Below, one piece after another: positions 25,983 to 33,911 of a stretch of DNA of 51,150 bases. Source of the stretch: Porticoccaceae bacterium (lineage in GTDB: Bacteria > Pseudomonadota > Gammaproteobacteria > Pseudomonadales > Porticoccaceae); contig JAQWGK010000015.1 in NCBI GenBank assembly GCA_029238255.1, positions 1 through 51,150 on the forward strand, written 5' to 3'. A model generated the notes under the pieces. The model was not told the DNA's origin and ran no database searches. It saw nothing but the letters and a program-made list of their open reading frames with translations. The stretch's first letter is position 1. Each line of letters starts with the position of its first letter. The translations under genes and the position numbers were made by a program.

Positions 25983-26780
25983 TTAGCCTGCGGTTTTACC
26001 AGAGCCTGACTCGATATTTTCCCCAAGGAAATCACCGATCAAACTATTCACCACCTGAGGCTGCTCCGCATGAAGCCAGTGGCCGGCATTAGCGACCACC
26101 TGTAACTGCATATTGGGAAACAGCTGCTCAATTATGGGTTGGTGCTTATCCTGAATATAGGCTGAATTTTCACCCTTGAGAAACAGCGTTGCCCCGACAA
26201 AGGAATCGCCGCTCGGCGCAGCAACCAGTGTGCTGGCATAGTTATCCACAATTGAAGCCATATTCAGCTTAAGACTGAGCTTGCCCTGCCCATCGCGACT
26301 GAGATTTTTAAGCAGAAATGCCCGTGTTGGTGGTTCGTTAATATACTCACTCAACAGCTTATCAGCAGCGTTACGGCTCTCTATGGAAACATTACTCAGG
26401 GCAGCCAGTGCCGCAAGGGCCTGATCCTGACCACCGCTATAGGTTACCGGCGCTATATCTGCGACCACTAACCCATCCACTCTAGCCGGACAGTTAAGGG
26501 CGACCTGCATAGCGACTTTTCCACCCAGGGAGTGACCGATTAAAGCTGCCTTATCAATCTGCAGGTCGTCCATTAGCTCGACAATATCGGCGGCCATGAC
26601 GGGTATATCCATTTTTTGCTCATGGGGCGAGTCGCCATGATTGCGCAGGTCGACACTAATCACTCGGTACTGATCTACCAGAGGACGAGCCAACATTCCC
26701 AGATTACTCAGAGAACCGAACATCCCATGGATAAGGATAATAACCGGGCCTCTGCCCTGCTCTATATAATTGAGTTTCAT
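25983..26780 (-). CDS. Alpha/beta hydrolase, YbfF-like esterase
   Basis: The 265-residue protein matches the acyl-CoA thioesterase/esterase YbfF group. It opens MKLNYIEQGRGPVIILIHGMFGS, has DLRNHGDSPH, nucleophile elbow GHSLGGK with S84, and a catalytic His in NAGHWLHAEQP. No signal peptide. It probably hydrolyses short acyl esters or thioesters in the cytoplasm. It lies 18 bp downstream of the SDR gene on the same strand, suggesting a two-gene operon. Confidence 0.87.
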   Translation of the reverse strand: MKLNYIEQGRGPVIILIHGMFGSLSNLGMLARPLVDQYRVISVDLRNHGDSPHEQKMDIPVMAADIVELMDDLQIDKAALIGHSLGGKVAMQVALNCPARVDGLVVADIAPVTYSGGQDQALAALAALSNVSIESRNAADKLLSEYINEPPTRAFLLKNLSRDGQGKLSLKLNMASIVDNYASTLVAAPSGDSFVGATLFLKGENSAYIQDKHQPIIEQLFPNMQLQVVANAGHWLHAEQPQVVNSLIGDFLGENIESGSGKTAG

Positions 26781-26798
26781 TGCTATTTCTATTGTTTC

Positions 26799-27626
26799 CT
26801 ATTCGCCTGACTGGCGGTTGCGATACTTCTGTTTATTTTTGCGACCCTGCCTATAGAGCATCGGACGCAATAACCGTCTTAGCCTCGGGAATAGATAGCT
26901 GAGGTGAGTCAGCTTTGCACTGGCGGCAGGCAATACTATTTCAGTCTCTTCACCGGCCGCCACTTTTAGCACCGCCTCAGCAACCTGTTTGGCTGAACTC
27001 ATTGGCTGAGAGAAAACGATATCTTCGACCGCATCAATTTCATCCATAATAAAGCCAGTATCTATAGGCCCGGGGGAAACCACCCCCACCGCAATGCCAC
27101 TGTCCCGAAGCTCATCGGCCAGTGCATGGCTAAATGCCCGCAACCCGGCCTTGGTAGCCGAATAAGTGGCAGCACCCTGAAGCGGCGCGCGACCGGCCAG
27201 TGAACCAATATTGACTATCGCACCAGAGCCAGCCCGACGCAGGTAGGGAATTGCAGCGCAGGACAGCAATAATGGCGCGCGCAGATTGATATCAACCATA
27301 GCGGCAACATCCCCGGGCTCAATCTTCTCCAGATCCCCACGACTGTGCATACCAGCATTATTAATTATTATATGGACAGCACCAAATGCCGTTTCAGCCT
27401 TGTCTAGCAGTGCCAGACAATCTTCATTGCTGGCAACATCCATGACCACAGTCAGCACTTCGCACTGGGCGCGCAGCTCCTCGGCGATTGCCTGCAACTT
27501 AGTTTCGCCTCGGGCGACCAGAACAAGCTTGGCATTCTGTGCAGCAAAAGCGCGGGCGCAGGCGGCGCCAACACCGGCGGAGGCACCGGTAATAACAATG
27601 GTTTTATGCTCAAAGGAATTTATCAT
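26799..27626 (-). CDS. Short-chain dehydrogenase/reductase
   Basis: The 275-residue SDR has the cofactor motif TGASAGVGAACA (13-24), NNAG (89-92), S142 in NIGSLAGR and the catalytic Y155-S-A-T-K159. The A-R-G at 38-40 after the second strand (LVLVARGETKL) suggests NADP preference. The C-terminal 40 residues are basic and carry RPMLYRQGRKNKQK, longer than a minimal SDR. Substrate cannot be read. It is co-directional with the esterase. Confidence 0.88.
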   Translation of the reverse strand: MINSFEHKTIVITGASAGVGAACARAFAAQNAKLVLVARGETKLQAIAEELRAQCEVLTVVMDVASNEDCLALLDKAETAFGAVHIIINNAGMHSRGDLEKIEPGDVAAMVDINLRAPLLLSCAAIPYLRRAGSGAIVNIGSLAGRAPLQGAATYSATKAGLRAFSHALADELRDSGIAVGVVSPGPIDTGFIMDEIDAVEDIVFSQPMSSAKQVAEAVLKVAAGEETEIVLPAASAKLTHLSYLFPRLRRLLRPMLYRQGRKNKQKYRNRQSGE

Positions 27627-27712
27627 TTTTATTCTGCTACTTATTTATCTTGCTACTTAGGACGATAAAAGAAGCCGAAAGTATAACCTATCGGGCTCAG
27701 TGACTTGACCAC

Positions 27713-27738
27713 AAAAAAGGGCCGGTCTCCCGGCCCTT
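27713..27738 (-). terminator. Strong rho-independent terminator
   Basis: A perfect 9-bp stem (AAGGGCCGG, 27717-27725, with CCGGCCCTT, 27730-27738) has a 4-nt loop; on the minus strand it is followed by TTTTTT. It ends the transcript of the pore-forming-toxin-like gene, 37 bp after its stop. Confidence 0.9.
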
Positions 27739-27775
27739 CCCTACACAACTGACAAACAGTTAAAAGCAGATTTTA

Positions 27776-28981
27776 TTAAGCCACTGCTTCCGCCGCCTTA
27801 TTGACCGCCTCGGCTCTGGTATTTTGAACATTGTTGTAATAGATAATGATATCCACATTCTTAACCGCACCGGTGGCCGCCAGAATCTGATCCTGAGTCA
27901 TACCCACCTGCAGCTGAGCACTATTAACATTGAGCTCAAGATGCAAATCACCAGACTGCTTATAGGCCGCCGCCCACTCAGACATCGCATCATCCAGATC
28001 AGAAACCACCGCGGTAAAGTTCGCCGAACTGACATCGCTGGTCGCAGTCTTAATATCGTTAACCGCCACCGCCACATCCGACTCCAACGCCTGCCACTCC
28101 GCAAGAATCGCCTGCAGATTGGTTTCAATATCCGTAGCTTCTGCAGACATACCGGCGAAATTCTTTGACAGCACCTGCAGCGAGGCAACATCCGCCGTCA
28201 ATCCGGTAATCTGTTGCTCGTCAGATTCAATCAGCTTCTTATCAGCGGTAATCTTGACACCATCAATAGCAATCACGGCGGTAGCCGCAATCACCGCAGG
28301 CCCAAGTACAAACCAGGTCAACGCACCTTCCGGGAATGCAGCAATGGTCGCCACAATACCCAGTGTCAGAGCAATACCATCGACAACCGCCAGCGTCACA
28401 ATCGAAGCCGTTAGACTTTTGATTTCCGCTCTCAGGTTATCTATATCCTTATTGAGCTTATCAATCTGCGCCTGATCCGCCTTGGCATCTGCCGCCGACT
28501 TATCGGCAATAGTCTGCAGATTGGCCGCCAGTGTCGGCAGTTCGTCTTTAAAACTTTTAATCGCTGTCAGTGCACCACTGATAAAGGTGACCACCAGATT
28601 GAGCGTATTGTTAACATTGGTCAGGTCGGTATTGAGGGTCTGTAGAGCAGTTTTATTGGTGGGATCAGCCTCCAGAGTCTTGGCCTGAGCCTTGGCATCT
28701 TGCAAAAGCTGAGTAACCGTAGCGTTATAACTTTTAACCTCATCCGGCACATTTAACAGCCGTGCCATTACATTGTTTACCCAGGTCAAGGCACCGGCAT
28801 CGGCAGCCTCAAATGCATTTTGAAAGTCTTTCCAATCTGGCGGGTTTTGACTGAGCGTAGGTAAACTTGAAGAGAGCACACTGGTAACCAATGTATTAAC
28901 AGCCACAACGTTTTCCTTGTAGGTGGTCTGCTTAACTGCCAGTGATAGAGCATTTTTACTAATTGCTTGTGCAAGAGCCAT
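27776..28981 (-). CDS. HBL/ClyA-like alpha-helical pore-forming toxin candidate
   Basis: The 401-residue protein is almost wholly alpha-helical by composition (rich in A, L, T, D, K), has no cysteine and no signal peptide. Long amphipathic coiled segments (about 85-190 and 245-320) flank one strongly hydrophobic stretch (about 192-240: SIVTLAVVDGIALTLGIVA, then FPEGALTWFVLG and PAVIAATAVIAI). This layout, long helices with a single hydrophobic hairpin, is that of the ClyA / haemolysin BL / NHE superfamily (with MakA and XaxA among gammaproteobacterial members). GAGGAT precedes the ATG, and a strong terminator follows, so it is monocistronic. No partner subunit or immunity gene is adjacent. 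The family call rests on architecture and needs a profile search. Confidence 0.62.
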   Translation of the reverse strand: MALAQAISKNALSLAVKQTTYKENVVAVNTLVTSVLSSSLPTLSQNPPDWKDFQNAFEAADAGALTWVNNVMARLLNVPDEVKSYNATVTQLLQDAKAQAKTLEADPTNKTALQTLNTDLTNVNNTLNLVVTFISGALTAIKSFKDELPTLAANLQTIADKSAADAKADQAQIDKLNKDIDNLRAEIKSLTASIVTLAVVDGIALTLGIVATIAAFPEGALTWFVLGPAVIAATAVIAIDGVKITADKKLIESDEQQITGLTADVASLQVLSKNFAGMSAEATDIETNLQAILAEWQALESDVAVAVNDIKTATSDVSSANFTAVVSDLDDAMSEWAAAYKQSGDLHLELNVNSAQLQVGMTQDQILAATGAVKNVDIIIYYNNVQNTRAEAVNKAAEAVA

Positions 28982-29321
28982 AACGATATCCTCGATAATG
29001 TTTATGTAATTAATTGAGCTTCATATCCCTCGAAGCGCAGCAAGCCTAATCCAGTTGGCAACCGCTAAAACAGGAACAAACACACATAATGGCCGCTGGA
29101 TGACATTGATCAGAGGTAGTGCACGAAGTGGCAATATAAGGGGTGGGGAGAAAGTAAAGTGGCGCGTATATTTGGATCTGGGATTTGAATTCCGGGAGAT
29201 TTCTCCCTTTGGCCGGCTAAACCCATCAAATGCTGAACCGCCAGAACTGAAGAAAGAGACTGTGCATTGCCAACAGAAAAGCTGTAATCTTTAGCCTAAA
29301 AGAGACAAGAGCTGAACGCCT
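28982..29321. other. Intergenic region between the toxin-like gene and DUF2459
   Basis: A 340-bp divergent spacer. It must hold the promoters of both flanking genes, but none matches consensus well. One inverted copy of a dispersed repeat lies at 29194-29216 (GGGAGATTTCTCCCTTTGG...). An open frame at 29055-29294 has no recognisable features and is judged non-coding. Confidence 0.6.
29194..29216. repeat. Dispersed repeat copy
   Basis: GGGAGATTTCTCCCTTTGGC plus CGG is the inverse of the left part of the element at 18238-18257 (GACCGGAGGGAGAAATCT). Confidence 0.5.
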
Positions 29322-29876
29322 ATGTCCGATTCTCAAATACATTTCTTTCGCGATGGTATTCACACCCATCTGGTATTGCCCGCGACCAGCCTATTGCAAT
29401 GTATTCCCGAACTTAAAGAGACGTTGCAAGACAACCCCTGGGTGCGAATTGGCTGGGGCGACTTTCAGTATTACGGCTCGTCCGAGCAGACCCTGCTATC
29501 GGCAATCCGCGCCCTTCTTCTGCCAACCTCTGCAGTGATTGCCGTTCTGGGCATCAACAGCATTCGCGAACAGATAACCGCGACCAACCGCATTTATAGC
29601 ATTGATAGCCATCCGGCAGTGGTTGAATCACTGGCGCGATTTATCTCCGGCTACTTTAAACAGAGCCCTGAAGGCCAACTGACTCAGGTCAGAGTGCGAG
29701 CTGATGGCGAAGTATTTTTTAAATCCCGCGGCACCTACATGATTATCAACACCTGCAATAACTGGACTTCCCGAGGCCTGCGAATTGCCGGACTGCGCTG
29801 CCTGCCGCTACTAAACTTTCTGCCCGGTCAGGTGGAAAAGTCAGTGCGCCGCAATGGTTACCTGCCACTTTTATAA
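29322..29876 (+). CDS. DUF2459 family protein
   Basis: The 184-residue protein has the DUF2459 features: HTHLVLP near the start, WVRIGWGDFQYY, and TCNNWTSRGLRIAGL towards the C terminus (a conserved N-T-C-N-x-W). Function of the family is unknown; many members are longer and have a leading membrane helix, which is absent here. It precedes hslV by 78 bp; a separate promoter lies between them. Confidence 0.8.
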   Translation: MSDSQIHFFRDGIHTHLVLPATSLLQCIPELKETLQDNPWVRIGWGDFQYYGSSEQTLLSAIRALLLPTSAVIAVLGINSIREQITATNRIYSIDSHPAVVESLARFISGYFKQSPEGQLTQVRVRADGEVFFKSRGTYMIINTCNNWTSRGLRIAGLRCLPLLNFLPGQVEKSVRRNGYLPLL

Positions 29877-29888
29877 GCTTTAAATTAA

Positions 29889-29914
29889 GGCTAGCTATTG
29901 ATATTCCGCTAGCC
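29889..29914. promoter_or_regulatory. Perfect inverted repeat overlapping the hslV promoter
   Basis: GGCTAGC (29889-29895) and GCTAGCC (29908-29914) form a perfect 7-bp inverted repeat with a 12-bp centre. It encloses the -35 box of the sigma32-like promoter. There is no T tract after it, so it is more likely an operator than a terminator. Confidence 0.4.
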
Positions 29915-29924
29915 GACCCCATTT
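29898..29924 (+). promoter_or_regulatory. Sigma32 (heat-shock) promoter candidate for hslVU
   Basis: TTGATA (29898-29903), 13 bp, then CCCCATTT (29917-29924). The -10 element matches the sigma32 consensus CCCCATnT fully and the -35 matches TTGAAA at five of six positions. It is 31 bp before the hslV start; hslVU is a known sigma32 target. Confidence 0.72.
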
Positions 29925-29954
29925 CTAGAGATAACCAAACTTAGGAGTAACCAC

Positions 29955-30500
29955 GTGGAACAGTATCGCGGAACAACCATTCTTTCAGTGCGCCGCAATG
30001 GCAAGGTCGTGATCGGTGGTGATGGTCAGGTCAGCCTCGGCAATACCATAATGAAAGGCAATGCGCGCAAAGTTCGCCGCCTCTACCAAAACAAAGTAAT
30101 CGCTGGCTTTGCCGGCGGTACTGCAGATGCATTTACCCTCTTTGAACGCTTCGAAGCCAAGCTTGAGCAGCATCAGGGCAATCTGACCAAAGCCGCTGTC
30201 GAGCTGGCCAAAGACTGGCGCACCGACCGTATTCTGCGCAAGCTGGAAGCACTGCTGGCAGTTGCCGACAGCGAAGCCTCGCTGATTATCACTGGTAATG
30301 GCGATGTTATTCAGCCGGAAGATGATTTGATCGCGATCGGTTCTGGCGGCCCCTTTGCCCAGTCCGCGGCCCGCGCACTGCTAGATAACACCGATATGAA
30401 CGCCCGCGACATTGTCGAACAGGGCCTCAAGATCGCCGGCGATATCTGCATCTACACCAATCACAATAGAACTATTGAAGAACTGGACAGCCATTCTTAA
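29955..30500 (+). CDS. hslV: ATP-dependent protease subunit HslV
   Basis: The 181-residue peptidase subunit of the HslUV (ClpQY) proteasome-like complex. The catalytic threonine is T7, in [14 protein letters not shown], so a six-residue propeptide must be removed, unlike E. coli where only Met is lost. Conserved blocks: [41 protein letters not shown] and [14 protein letters not shown]. The GTG start at 29955 follows AGGAG at 29942-29946. hslU begins 24 bp downstream in the same operon. Confidence 0.96.
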   Translation: MEQYRGTTILSVRRNGKVVIGGDGQVSLGNTIMKGNARKVRRLYQNKVIAGFAGGTADAFTLFERFEAKLEQHQGNLTKAAVELAKDWRTDRILRKLEALLAVADSEASLIITGNGDVIQPEDDLIAIGSGGPFAQSAARALLDNTDMNARDIVEQGLKIAGDICIYTNHNRTIEELDSHS

Positions 30501-30524
30501 ATAGACAGAAAATCAGGAATAACC

Positions 30525-31853
30525 ATGTCACAAATGACCCCTAGAGAAATTGTTCACCAGCTAAACCGCCATATTATTGGGCAGGATGATGCCAAGCGCT
30601 CAGTCGCCATCGCCCTGCGCAATCGCTGGCGTCGCGCGCAGCTCGACGATGAGATGCGCAACGAGGTGACACCGAAAAATATTCTTATGATCGGCCCCAC
30701 CGGTGTCGGTAAAACCGAGATTGCGCGACGCTTGGCACGACTAGCCAACGCCCCCTTTGTCAAAGTGGAAGCCACCAAATTTACTGAAGTCGGCTATGTC
30801 GGTAAAGATGTCGAGTCGATTATTCGCGATTTGGTGGAAACCTCAGTCAAGCAGGTTCGTGAACAGGAAATTAAGAAGGTAGAACAGCGCGCCATGGACT
30901 CAGCGGAAGAGCGAGTTCTTGATGTGCTGCTTCCCCCAGCTCGCGGTGCCGACGGGCAGACCGAGCAGGCCTCATCGACGCGACAGGTGTTTCGCAAGAA
31001 ACTCCGTGAAGGTGCCCTCAACGACAAAGAGATCGAGATGGAACTCAGCCAGCCCACCGCCGGCGTAGAAATTATGTCGCCCCCGGGAATGGAAGAGATG
31101 ACCTCCCAGTTACAGAATATGTTTAGCAATATGGGTCAGGGCAAAACCGCCACCCGCAAGCTCAGCGTTGCCGAAGCCCTTAAACATCTTAAGGAAGAAG
31201 AAGCGGCCAAGCTGATCAATGAAGAAGAGATTAAAACCCGTGCGGTCAATGCCGCCGAGCAAAACGGTATTGTCTTTCTCGACGAGATAGACAAAGTCTG
31301 CCGTCGCGGTGAAGCCAGCGGAGCCGATGTGTCCCGCGAAGGTGTTCAGCGTGATCTGCTGCCATTAATCGAAGGCAGCACCGTCTCCACCAAATACGGC
31401 ATGATCAAAACCGACCATATTCTATTTATTGCCTCTGGGGCATTTCACCTTGCCAAACCCTCGGATCTAATCCCGGAACTGCAGGGTCGCCTGCCTATCC
31501 GTGTTGAACTGCACTCTCTTAAAATCAATGATTTCGAGCGTATTCTCACTGAGCCAAGAGCCTCCCTGACCAAGCAGTACCATGAACTGATGGGTACAGA
31601 GGATGTGGATATTTCATTTACCGAAGATGGGGTTCGACGCATTGCCGAGATCGCCTTTGAGGTCAATGAAGGTACTGAGAATATCGGTGCCCGCCGCCTG
31701 CATACGATTATGGAGCGACTGCTTGAAGAGATATCTTTTGAAGCCTCTGATCTCAGTGGCAACGATAAAACAATCACCATAGATAAAGCCTTTGTTAATG
31801 CACAGCTTGGTGAGTTGGCGGCCGACGAAGATCTGACCCGGTTTATTTTATAG
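30525..31853 (+). CDS. hslU: HslU, ATPase subunit of the HslUV protease
   Basis: The 442-residue AAA+ unfoldase opens [37 protein letters not shown]. It has Walker [10 protein letters not shown], the pore motif [10 protein letters not shown], Walker [10 protein letters not shown] and the C-terminal tail DLTRFIL that activates HslV. Length equals the E. coli protein (443). It feeds unfolded substrates to HslV and shares its heat-shock promoter. Confidence 0.97.
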   Translation: MSQMTPREIVHQLNRHIIGQDDAKRSVAIALRNRWRRAQLDDEMRNEVTPKNILMIGPTGVGKTEIARRLARLANAPFVKVEATKFTEVGYVGKDVESIIRDLVETSVKQVREQEIKKVEQRAMDSAEERVLDVLLPPARGADGQTEQASSTRQVFRKKLREGALNDKEIEMELSQPTAGVEIMSPPGMEEMTSQLQNMFSNMGQGKTATRKLSVAEALKHLKEEEAAKLINEEEIKTRAVNAAEQNGIVFLDEIDKVCRRGEASGADVSREGVQRDLLPLIEGSTVSTKYGMIKTDHILFIASGAFHLAKPSDLIPELQGRLPIRVELHSLKINDFERILTEPRASLTKQYHELMGTEDVDISFTEDGVRRIAEIAFEVNEGTENIGARRLHTIMERLLEEISFEASDLSGNDKTITIDKAFVNAQLGELAADEDLTRFIL

Positions 31854-31869
31854 CATGGGAAAATAAGTT

Positions 31870-32313
31870 ATGGCTAAGCCTGTGATAGATAAGCCTGTAA
31901 AAGATAAGCCTGTAAAAGACAAGCCTTTAGACGCCAAGCTGCTCCCTAGCCGGATTGTTCTCAACCCGGCAAAAGATCTGCTGACCATAGAATATGCCGG
32001 CGATATCCGGCATGCCCTGCCCGCGGAATACCTGCGCGTGCTCTCGCATAGTGCGGAAGTGCGCGGTCATGGTCGCGGACAGGAAGTACTTCAGTACGGC
32101 AAGTCTCTGGTCACCATCACCGCGATCACTAAATCCGGCAACTATGCGATACAGATCAGCTTTAGTGACGGCCATGATTCCGGCATATACAGTTGGGACT
32201 ATCTCTACGATCTGGGTGCCAACTATAAGACCCGCTGGGCAACCTATCTGCAAACCCTACAGCAGGCCGGCCAGTCCCGAGACCCGGATACTCAGGTCGT
32301 TAAACTGGTATAG
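31870..32313 (+). CDS. DUF971 protein with repeated DKPVK N terminus
   Basis: The 147-residue protein has a DUF971 domain (the N-terminal domain of gamma-butyrobetaine hydroxylase): LTIEYAGDIRHALPAEYLRVLSHSAEV, then ISFSDGHDSGIYSWDYLYDLG. Stand-alone DUF971 genes next to hslVU are common in Pseudomonas-like genomes and may carry iron-sulfur-related roles, not proven. The first 20 residues are 15-bp-unit tandem repeats (KPVI-D, KPVK-D, KPVK-D) before the domain. It follows hslU by 16 bp. Confidence 0.83.
   Translation: MAKPVIDKPVKDKPVKDKPLDAKLLPSRIVLNPAKDLLTIEYAGDIRHALPAEYLRVLSHSAEVRGHGRGQEVLQYGKSLVTITAITKSGNYAIQISFSDGHDSGIYSWDYLYDLGANYKTRWATYLQTLQQAGQSRDPDTQVVKLV
31873..31932. repeat. 15-bp tandem repeat in the DUF971 N terminus
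   Basis: Four units of 15 bp start at 31873, 31888, 31903 and 31918; the middle two are identical (GATAAGCCTGTAAAA) and the outer two diverged. They keep the reading frame and encode DKPVK units. Confidence 0.9.
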
Positions 32314-32466
32314 CCGTTTATTACCCCACCATCAGCCCAAACAGCGAAAAGATTCTATGGGCACAATCATAAAATCAGCCTCAGGTTTTACCAGTATCAA
32401 TACCTAAATGGTTAAACTCCGGCTACAATAGGCAGCCAAAATTTACCATAGCTGTGACTTTTATAT

Positions 32467-33222
32467 ATGTCTGAAAAGCCTGACAACACCACCCACTTTG
32501 GTTACAAAACCGTCAACACCGAAGAAAAAGCAGAAAAGGTTGCTGAAGTATTTCATTCGGTAGCCTCTAGCTACGATCTGATGAACGATCTGATGTCCGC
32601 GGGTATCCACCGCCTGTGGAAGCGCATGACCATCGAGATGTCTGGGGTGCGCCGCGGTCATAAGGTGCTGGATATCGCCGGTGGCACTGGTGATCTGGCG
32701 GCCAAGTTTTCACGGATTGTCGGCAGCGAAGGTCAGGTAGTACTGGCAGATATCAATGATTCCATGCTCAAAGTCGGTCGCGACCGTCTAGTAGATCGCG
32801 GTGTGGTCAACAATATCCAGTTTGCTCAGGCCAATGCTCAGTACCTGCCCTTTCCGGACAATACCTTTGATGTGATTACTATTGCCTTTGGTCTGCGCAA
32901 TGTCACCGACAAGGATATGGCTCTGCGTTCCATGAACCGCGTACTAAAACCCGGCGGCAAACTGCTGGTACTGGAATTTTCCAAGCCACCGAGCACATTG
33001 CTTTCGAAAATATACGACAGCTACTCCTTTAGCCTGCTGCCCAAGCTCGGTCAGCTATTTGCCAAAGACAGTGACAGCTACCAGTATCTCGCCGAATCTA
33101 TCCGTATGCACCCGGATCAGGAAACCCTTAAATCCATGGTTGAGAATGCCGGCTTTAGCAACTGCGACTACCACAATATGACCGGTGGCATTGTCGCCCT
33201 GCACCGTGGAGTTAAGCCCTAG
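32467..33222 (+). CDS. ubiE: Ubiquinone/menaquinone C-methyltransferase UbiE
   Basis: The 251-residue SAM-dependent methyltransferase carries out the C-methylation step of ubiquinone (and menaquinone) synthesis. Motifs: HFGYKTV at the N terminus, [29 protein letters not shown] site [12 protein letters not shown], and [12 protein letters not shown]. Length equals E. coli UbiE. Its stop shares sequence with the ubiJ GTG, so ubiE-ubiJ-ubiB form a coupled operon. Confidence 0.96.
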   Translation: MSEKPDNTTHFGYKTVNTEEKAEKVAEVFHSVASSYDLMNDLMSAGIHRLWKRMTIEMSGVRRGHKVLDIAGGTGDLAAKFSRIVGSEGQVVLADINDSMLKVGRDRLVDRGVVNNIQFAQANAQYLPFPDNTFDVITIAFGLRNVTDKDMALRSMNRVLKPGGKLLVLEFSKPPSTLLSKIYDSYSFSLLPKLGQLFAKDSDSYQYLAESIRMHPDQETLKSMVENAGFSNCDYHNMTGGIVALHRGVKP

Positions 33223-33911
33223 TGATCTTTAATGCCATGCAGGCCAGCGCCTTTGAAGCAGCGGAAAAAATAATCAATGCCGCCCTTGAATACGACCCGG
33301 CAAGCCAGCGTCAAATCGCCGCACTCGAGGGTAAATTACTGCTAGTTGAGAGCACTCTGCCGCCACTCTCGGTGGCTATAGAAGCCACTACTAACGGCAT
33401 TATGTTGCACAGCAACTGGCAGGACAGCGCCGACACAACGGTTAGCGGTTCGCTGATTGCGATGCTCAGTCTGGCGGTTAGCTCCGACCAGCATATCTCT
33501 TTTGCCGGAACCGGTATTAGCGTTACTGGAGACCTAGAGTTTCTTAGACAAATCAATGAGTTAATGCGCAATCTTGATGTAGATTGGGAGGGTGCATTAG
33601 CCACTATTATTGGCGATATTCCAGCACATCTACTGGCTAAACAGCTGCGCAGCAGCTCAAAAGCAGCGGCAGATGCCAGCCGCAGAGCGAAGTCTGCCGC
33701 CGCAGAAATAGCCCAGGAAGAGCTTCGCGCAACTCCCTCCGCCAGTGAGTATCAAGACTTCACTCAGCGGGTTCGCCACCTCTCCACCGAGGTTGAACGC
33801 GCCGCCGCCAAACTGAATAAAAGTCGTCAGCTAATCGAACAGTTACTGGCGGCAAAATCGGCCACTGACACCGACAAACCAGATAACAGTGCGCCGGAGA
33901 CAAACCTTTGA
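33222..33911 (+). CDS. ubiJ: Ubiquinone biosynthesis accessory factor UbiJ
   Basis: The 229-residue protein has an N-terminal SCP2-like lipid-binding domain (FEAAEKIINAALEYDP; LLVESTLPPLSVAIEA) and a C-terminal coiled coil (about 150-215, ending SRQLIEQLLAAK). UbiJ binds ubiquinone intermediates and, with UbiK, organises the Ubi complex. Sequence conservation in this family is low; its place between ubiE and ubiB gives the assignment. GTG start at 33222 overlaps the ubiE stop; it overlaps ubiB by 4 bp. Confidence 0.9.
   Translation: MIFNAMQASAFEAAEKIINAALEYDPASQRQIAALEGKLLLVESTLPPLSVAIEATTNGIMLHSNWQDSADTTVSGSLIAMLSLAVSSDQHISFAGTGISVTGDLEFLRQINELMRNLDVDWEGALATIIGDIPAHLLAKQLRSSSKAAADASRRAKSAAAEIAQEELRATPSASEYQDFTQRVRHLSTEVERAAAKLNKSRQLIEQLLAAKSATDTDKPDNSAPETNL

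Noticed and set aside
27776-28981. Methyl-accepting chemotaxis protein or phage tape-measure fragment
   Set aside because: There is no HAMP or signalling tip, no N-terminal membrane anchor and no phage gene nearby; the central hydrophobic hairpin fits a pore-forming toxin better.
29055-29294. A 79-codon open frame upstream of the DUF2459 gene
   Set aside because: No recognisable motif, low-complexity charged composition, no clear ribosome-binding site, and it spans a dispersed repeat.
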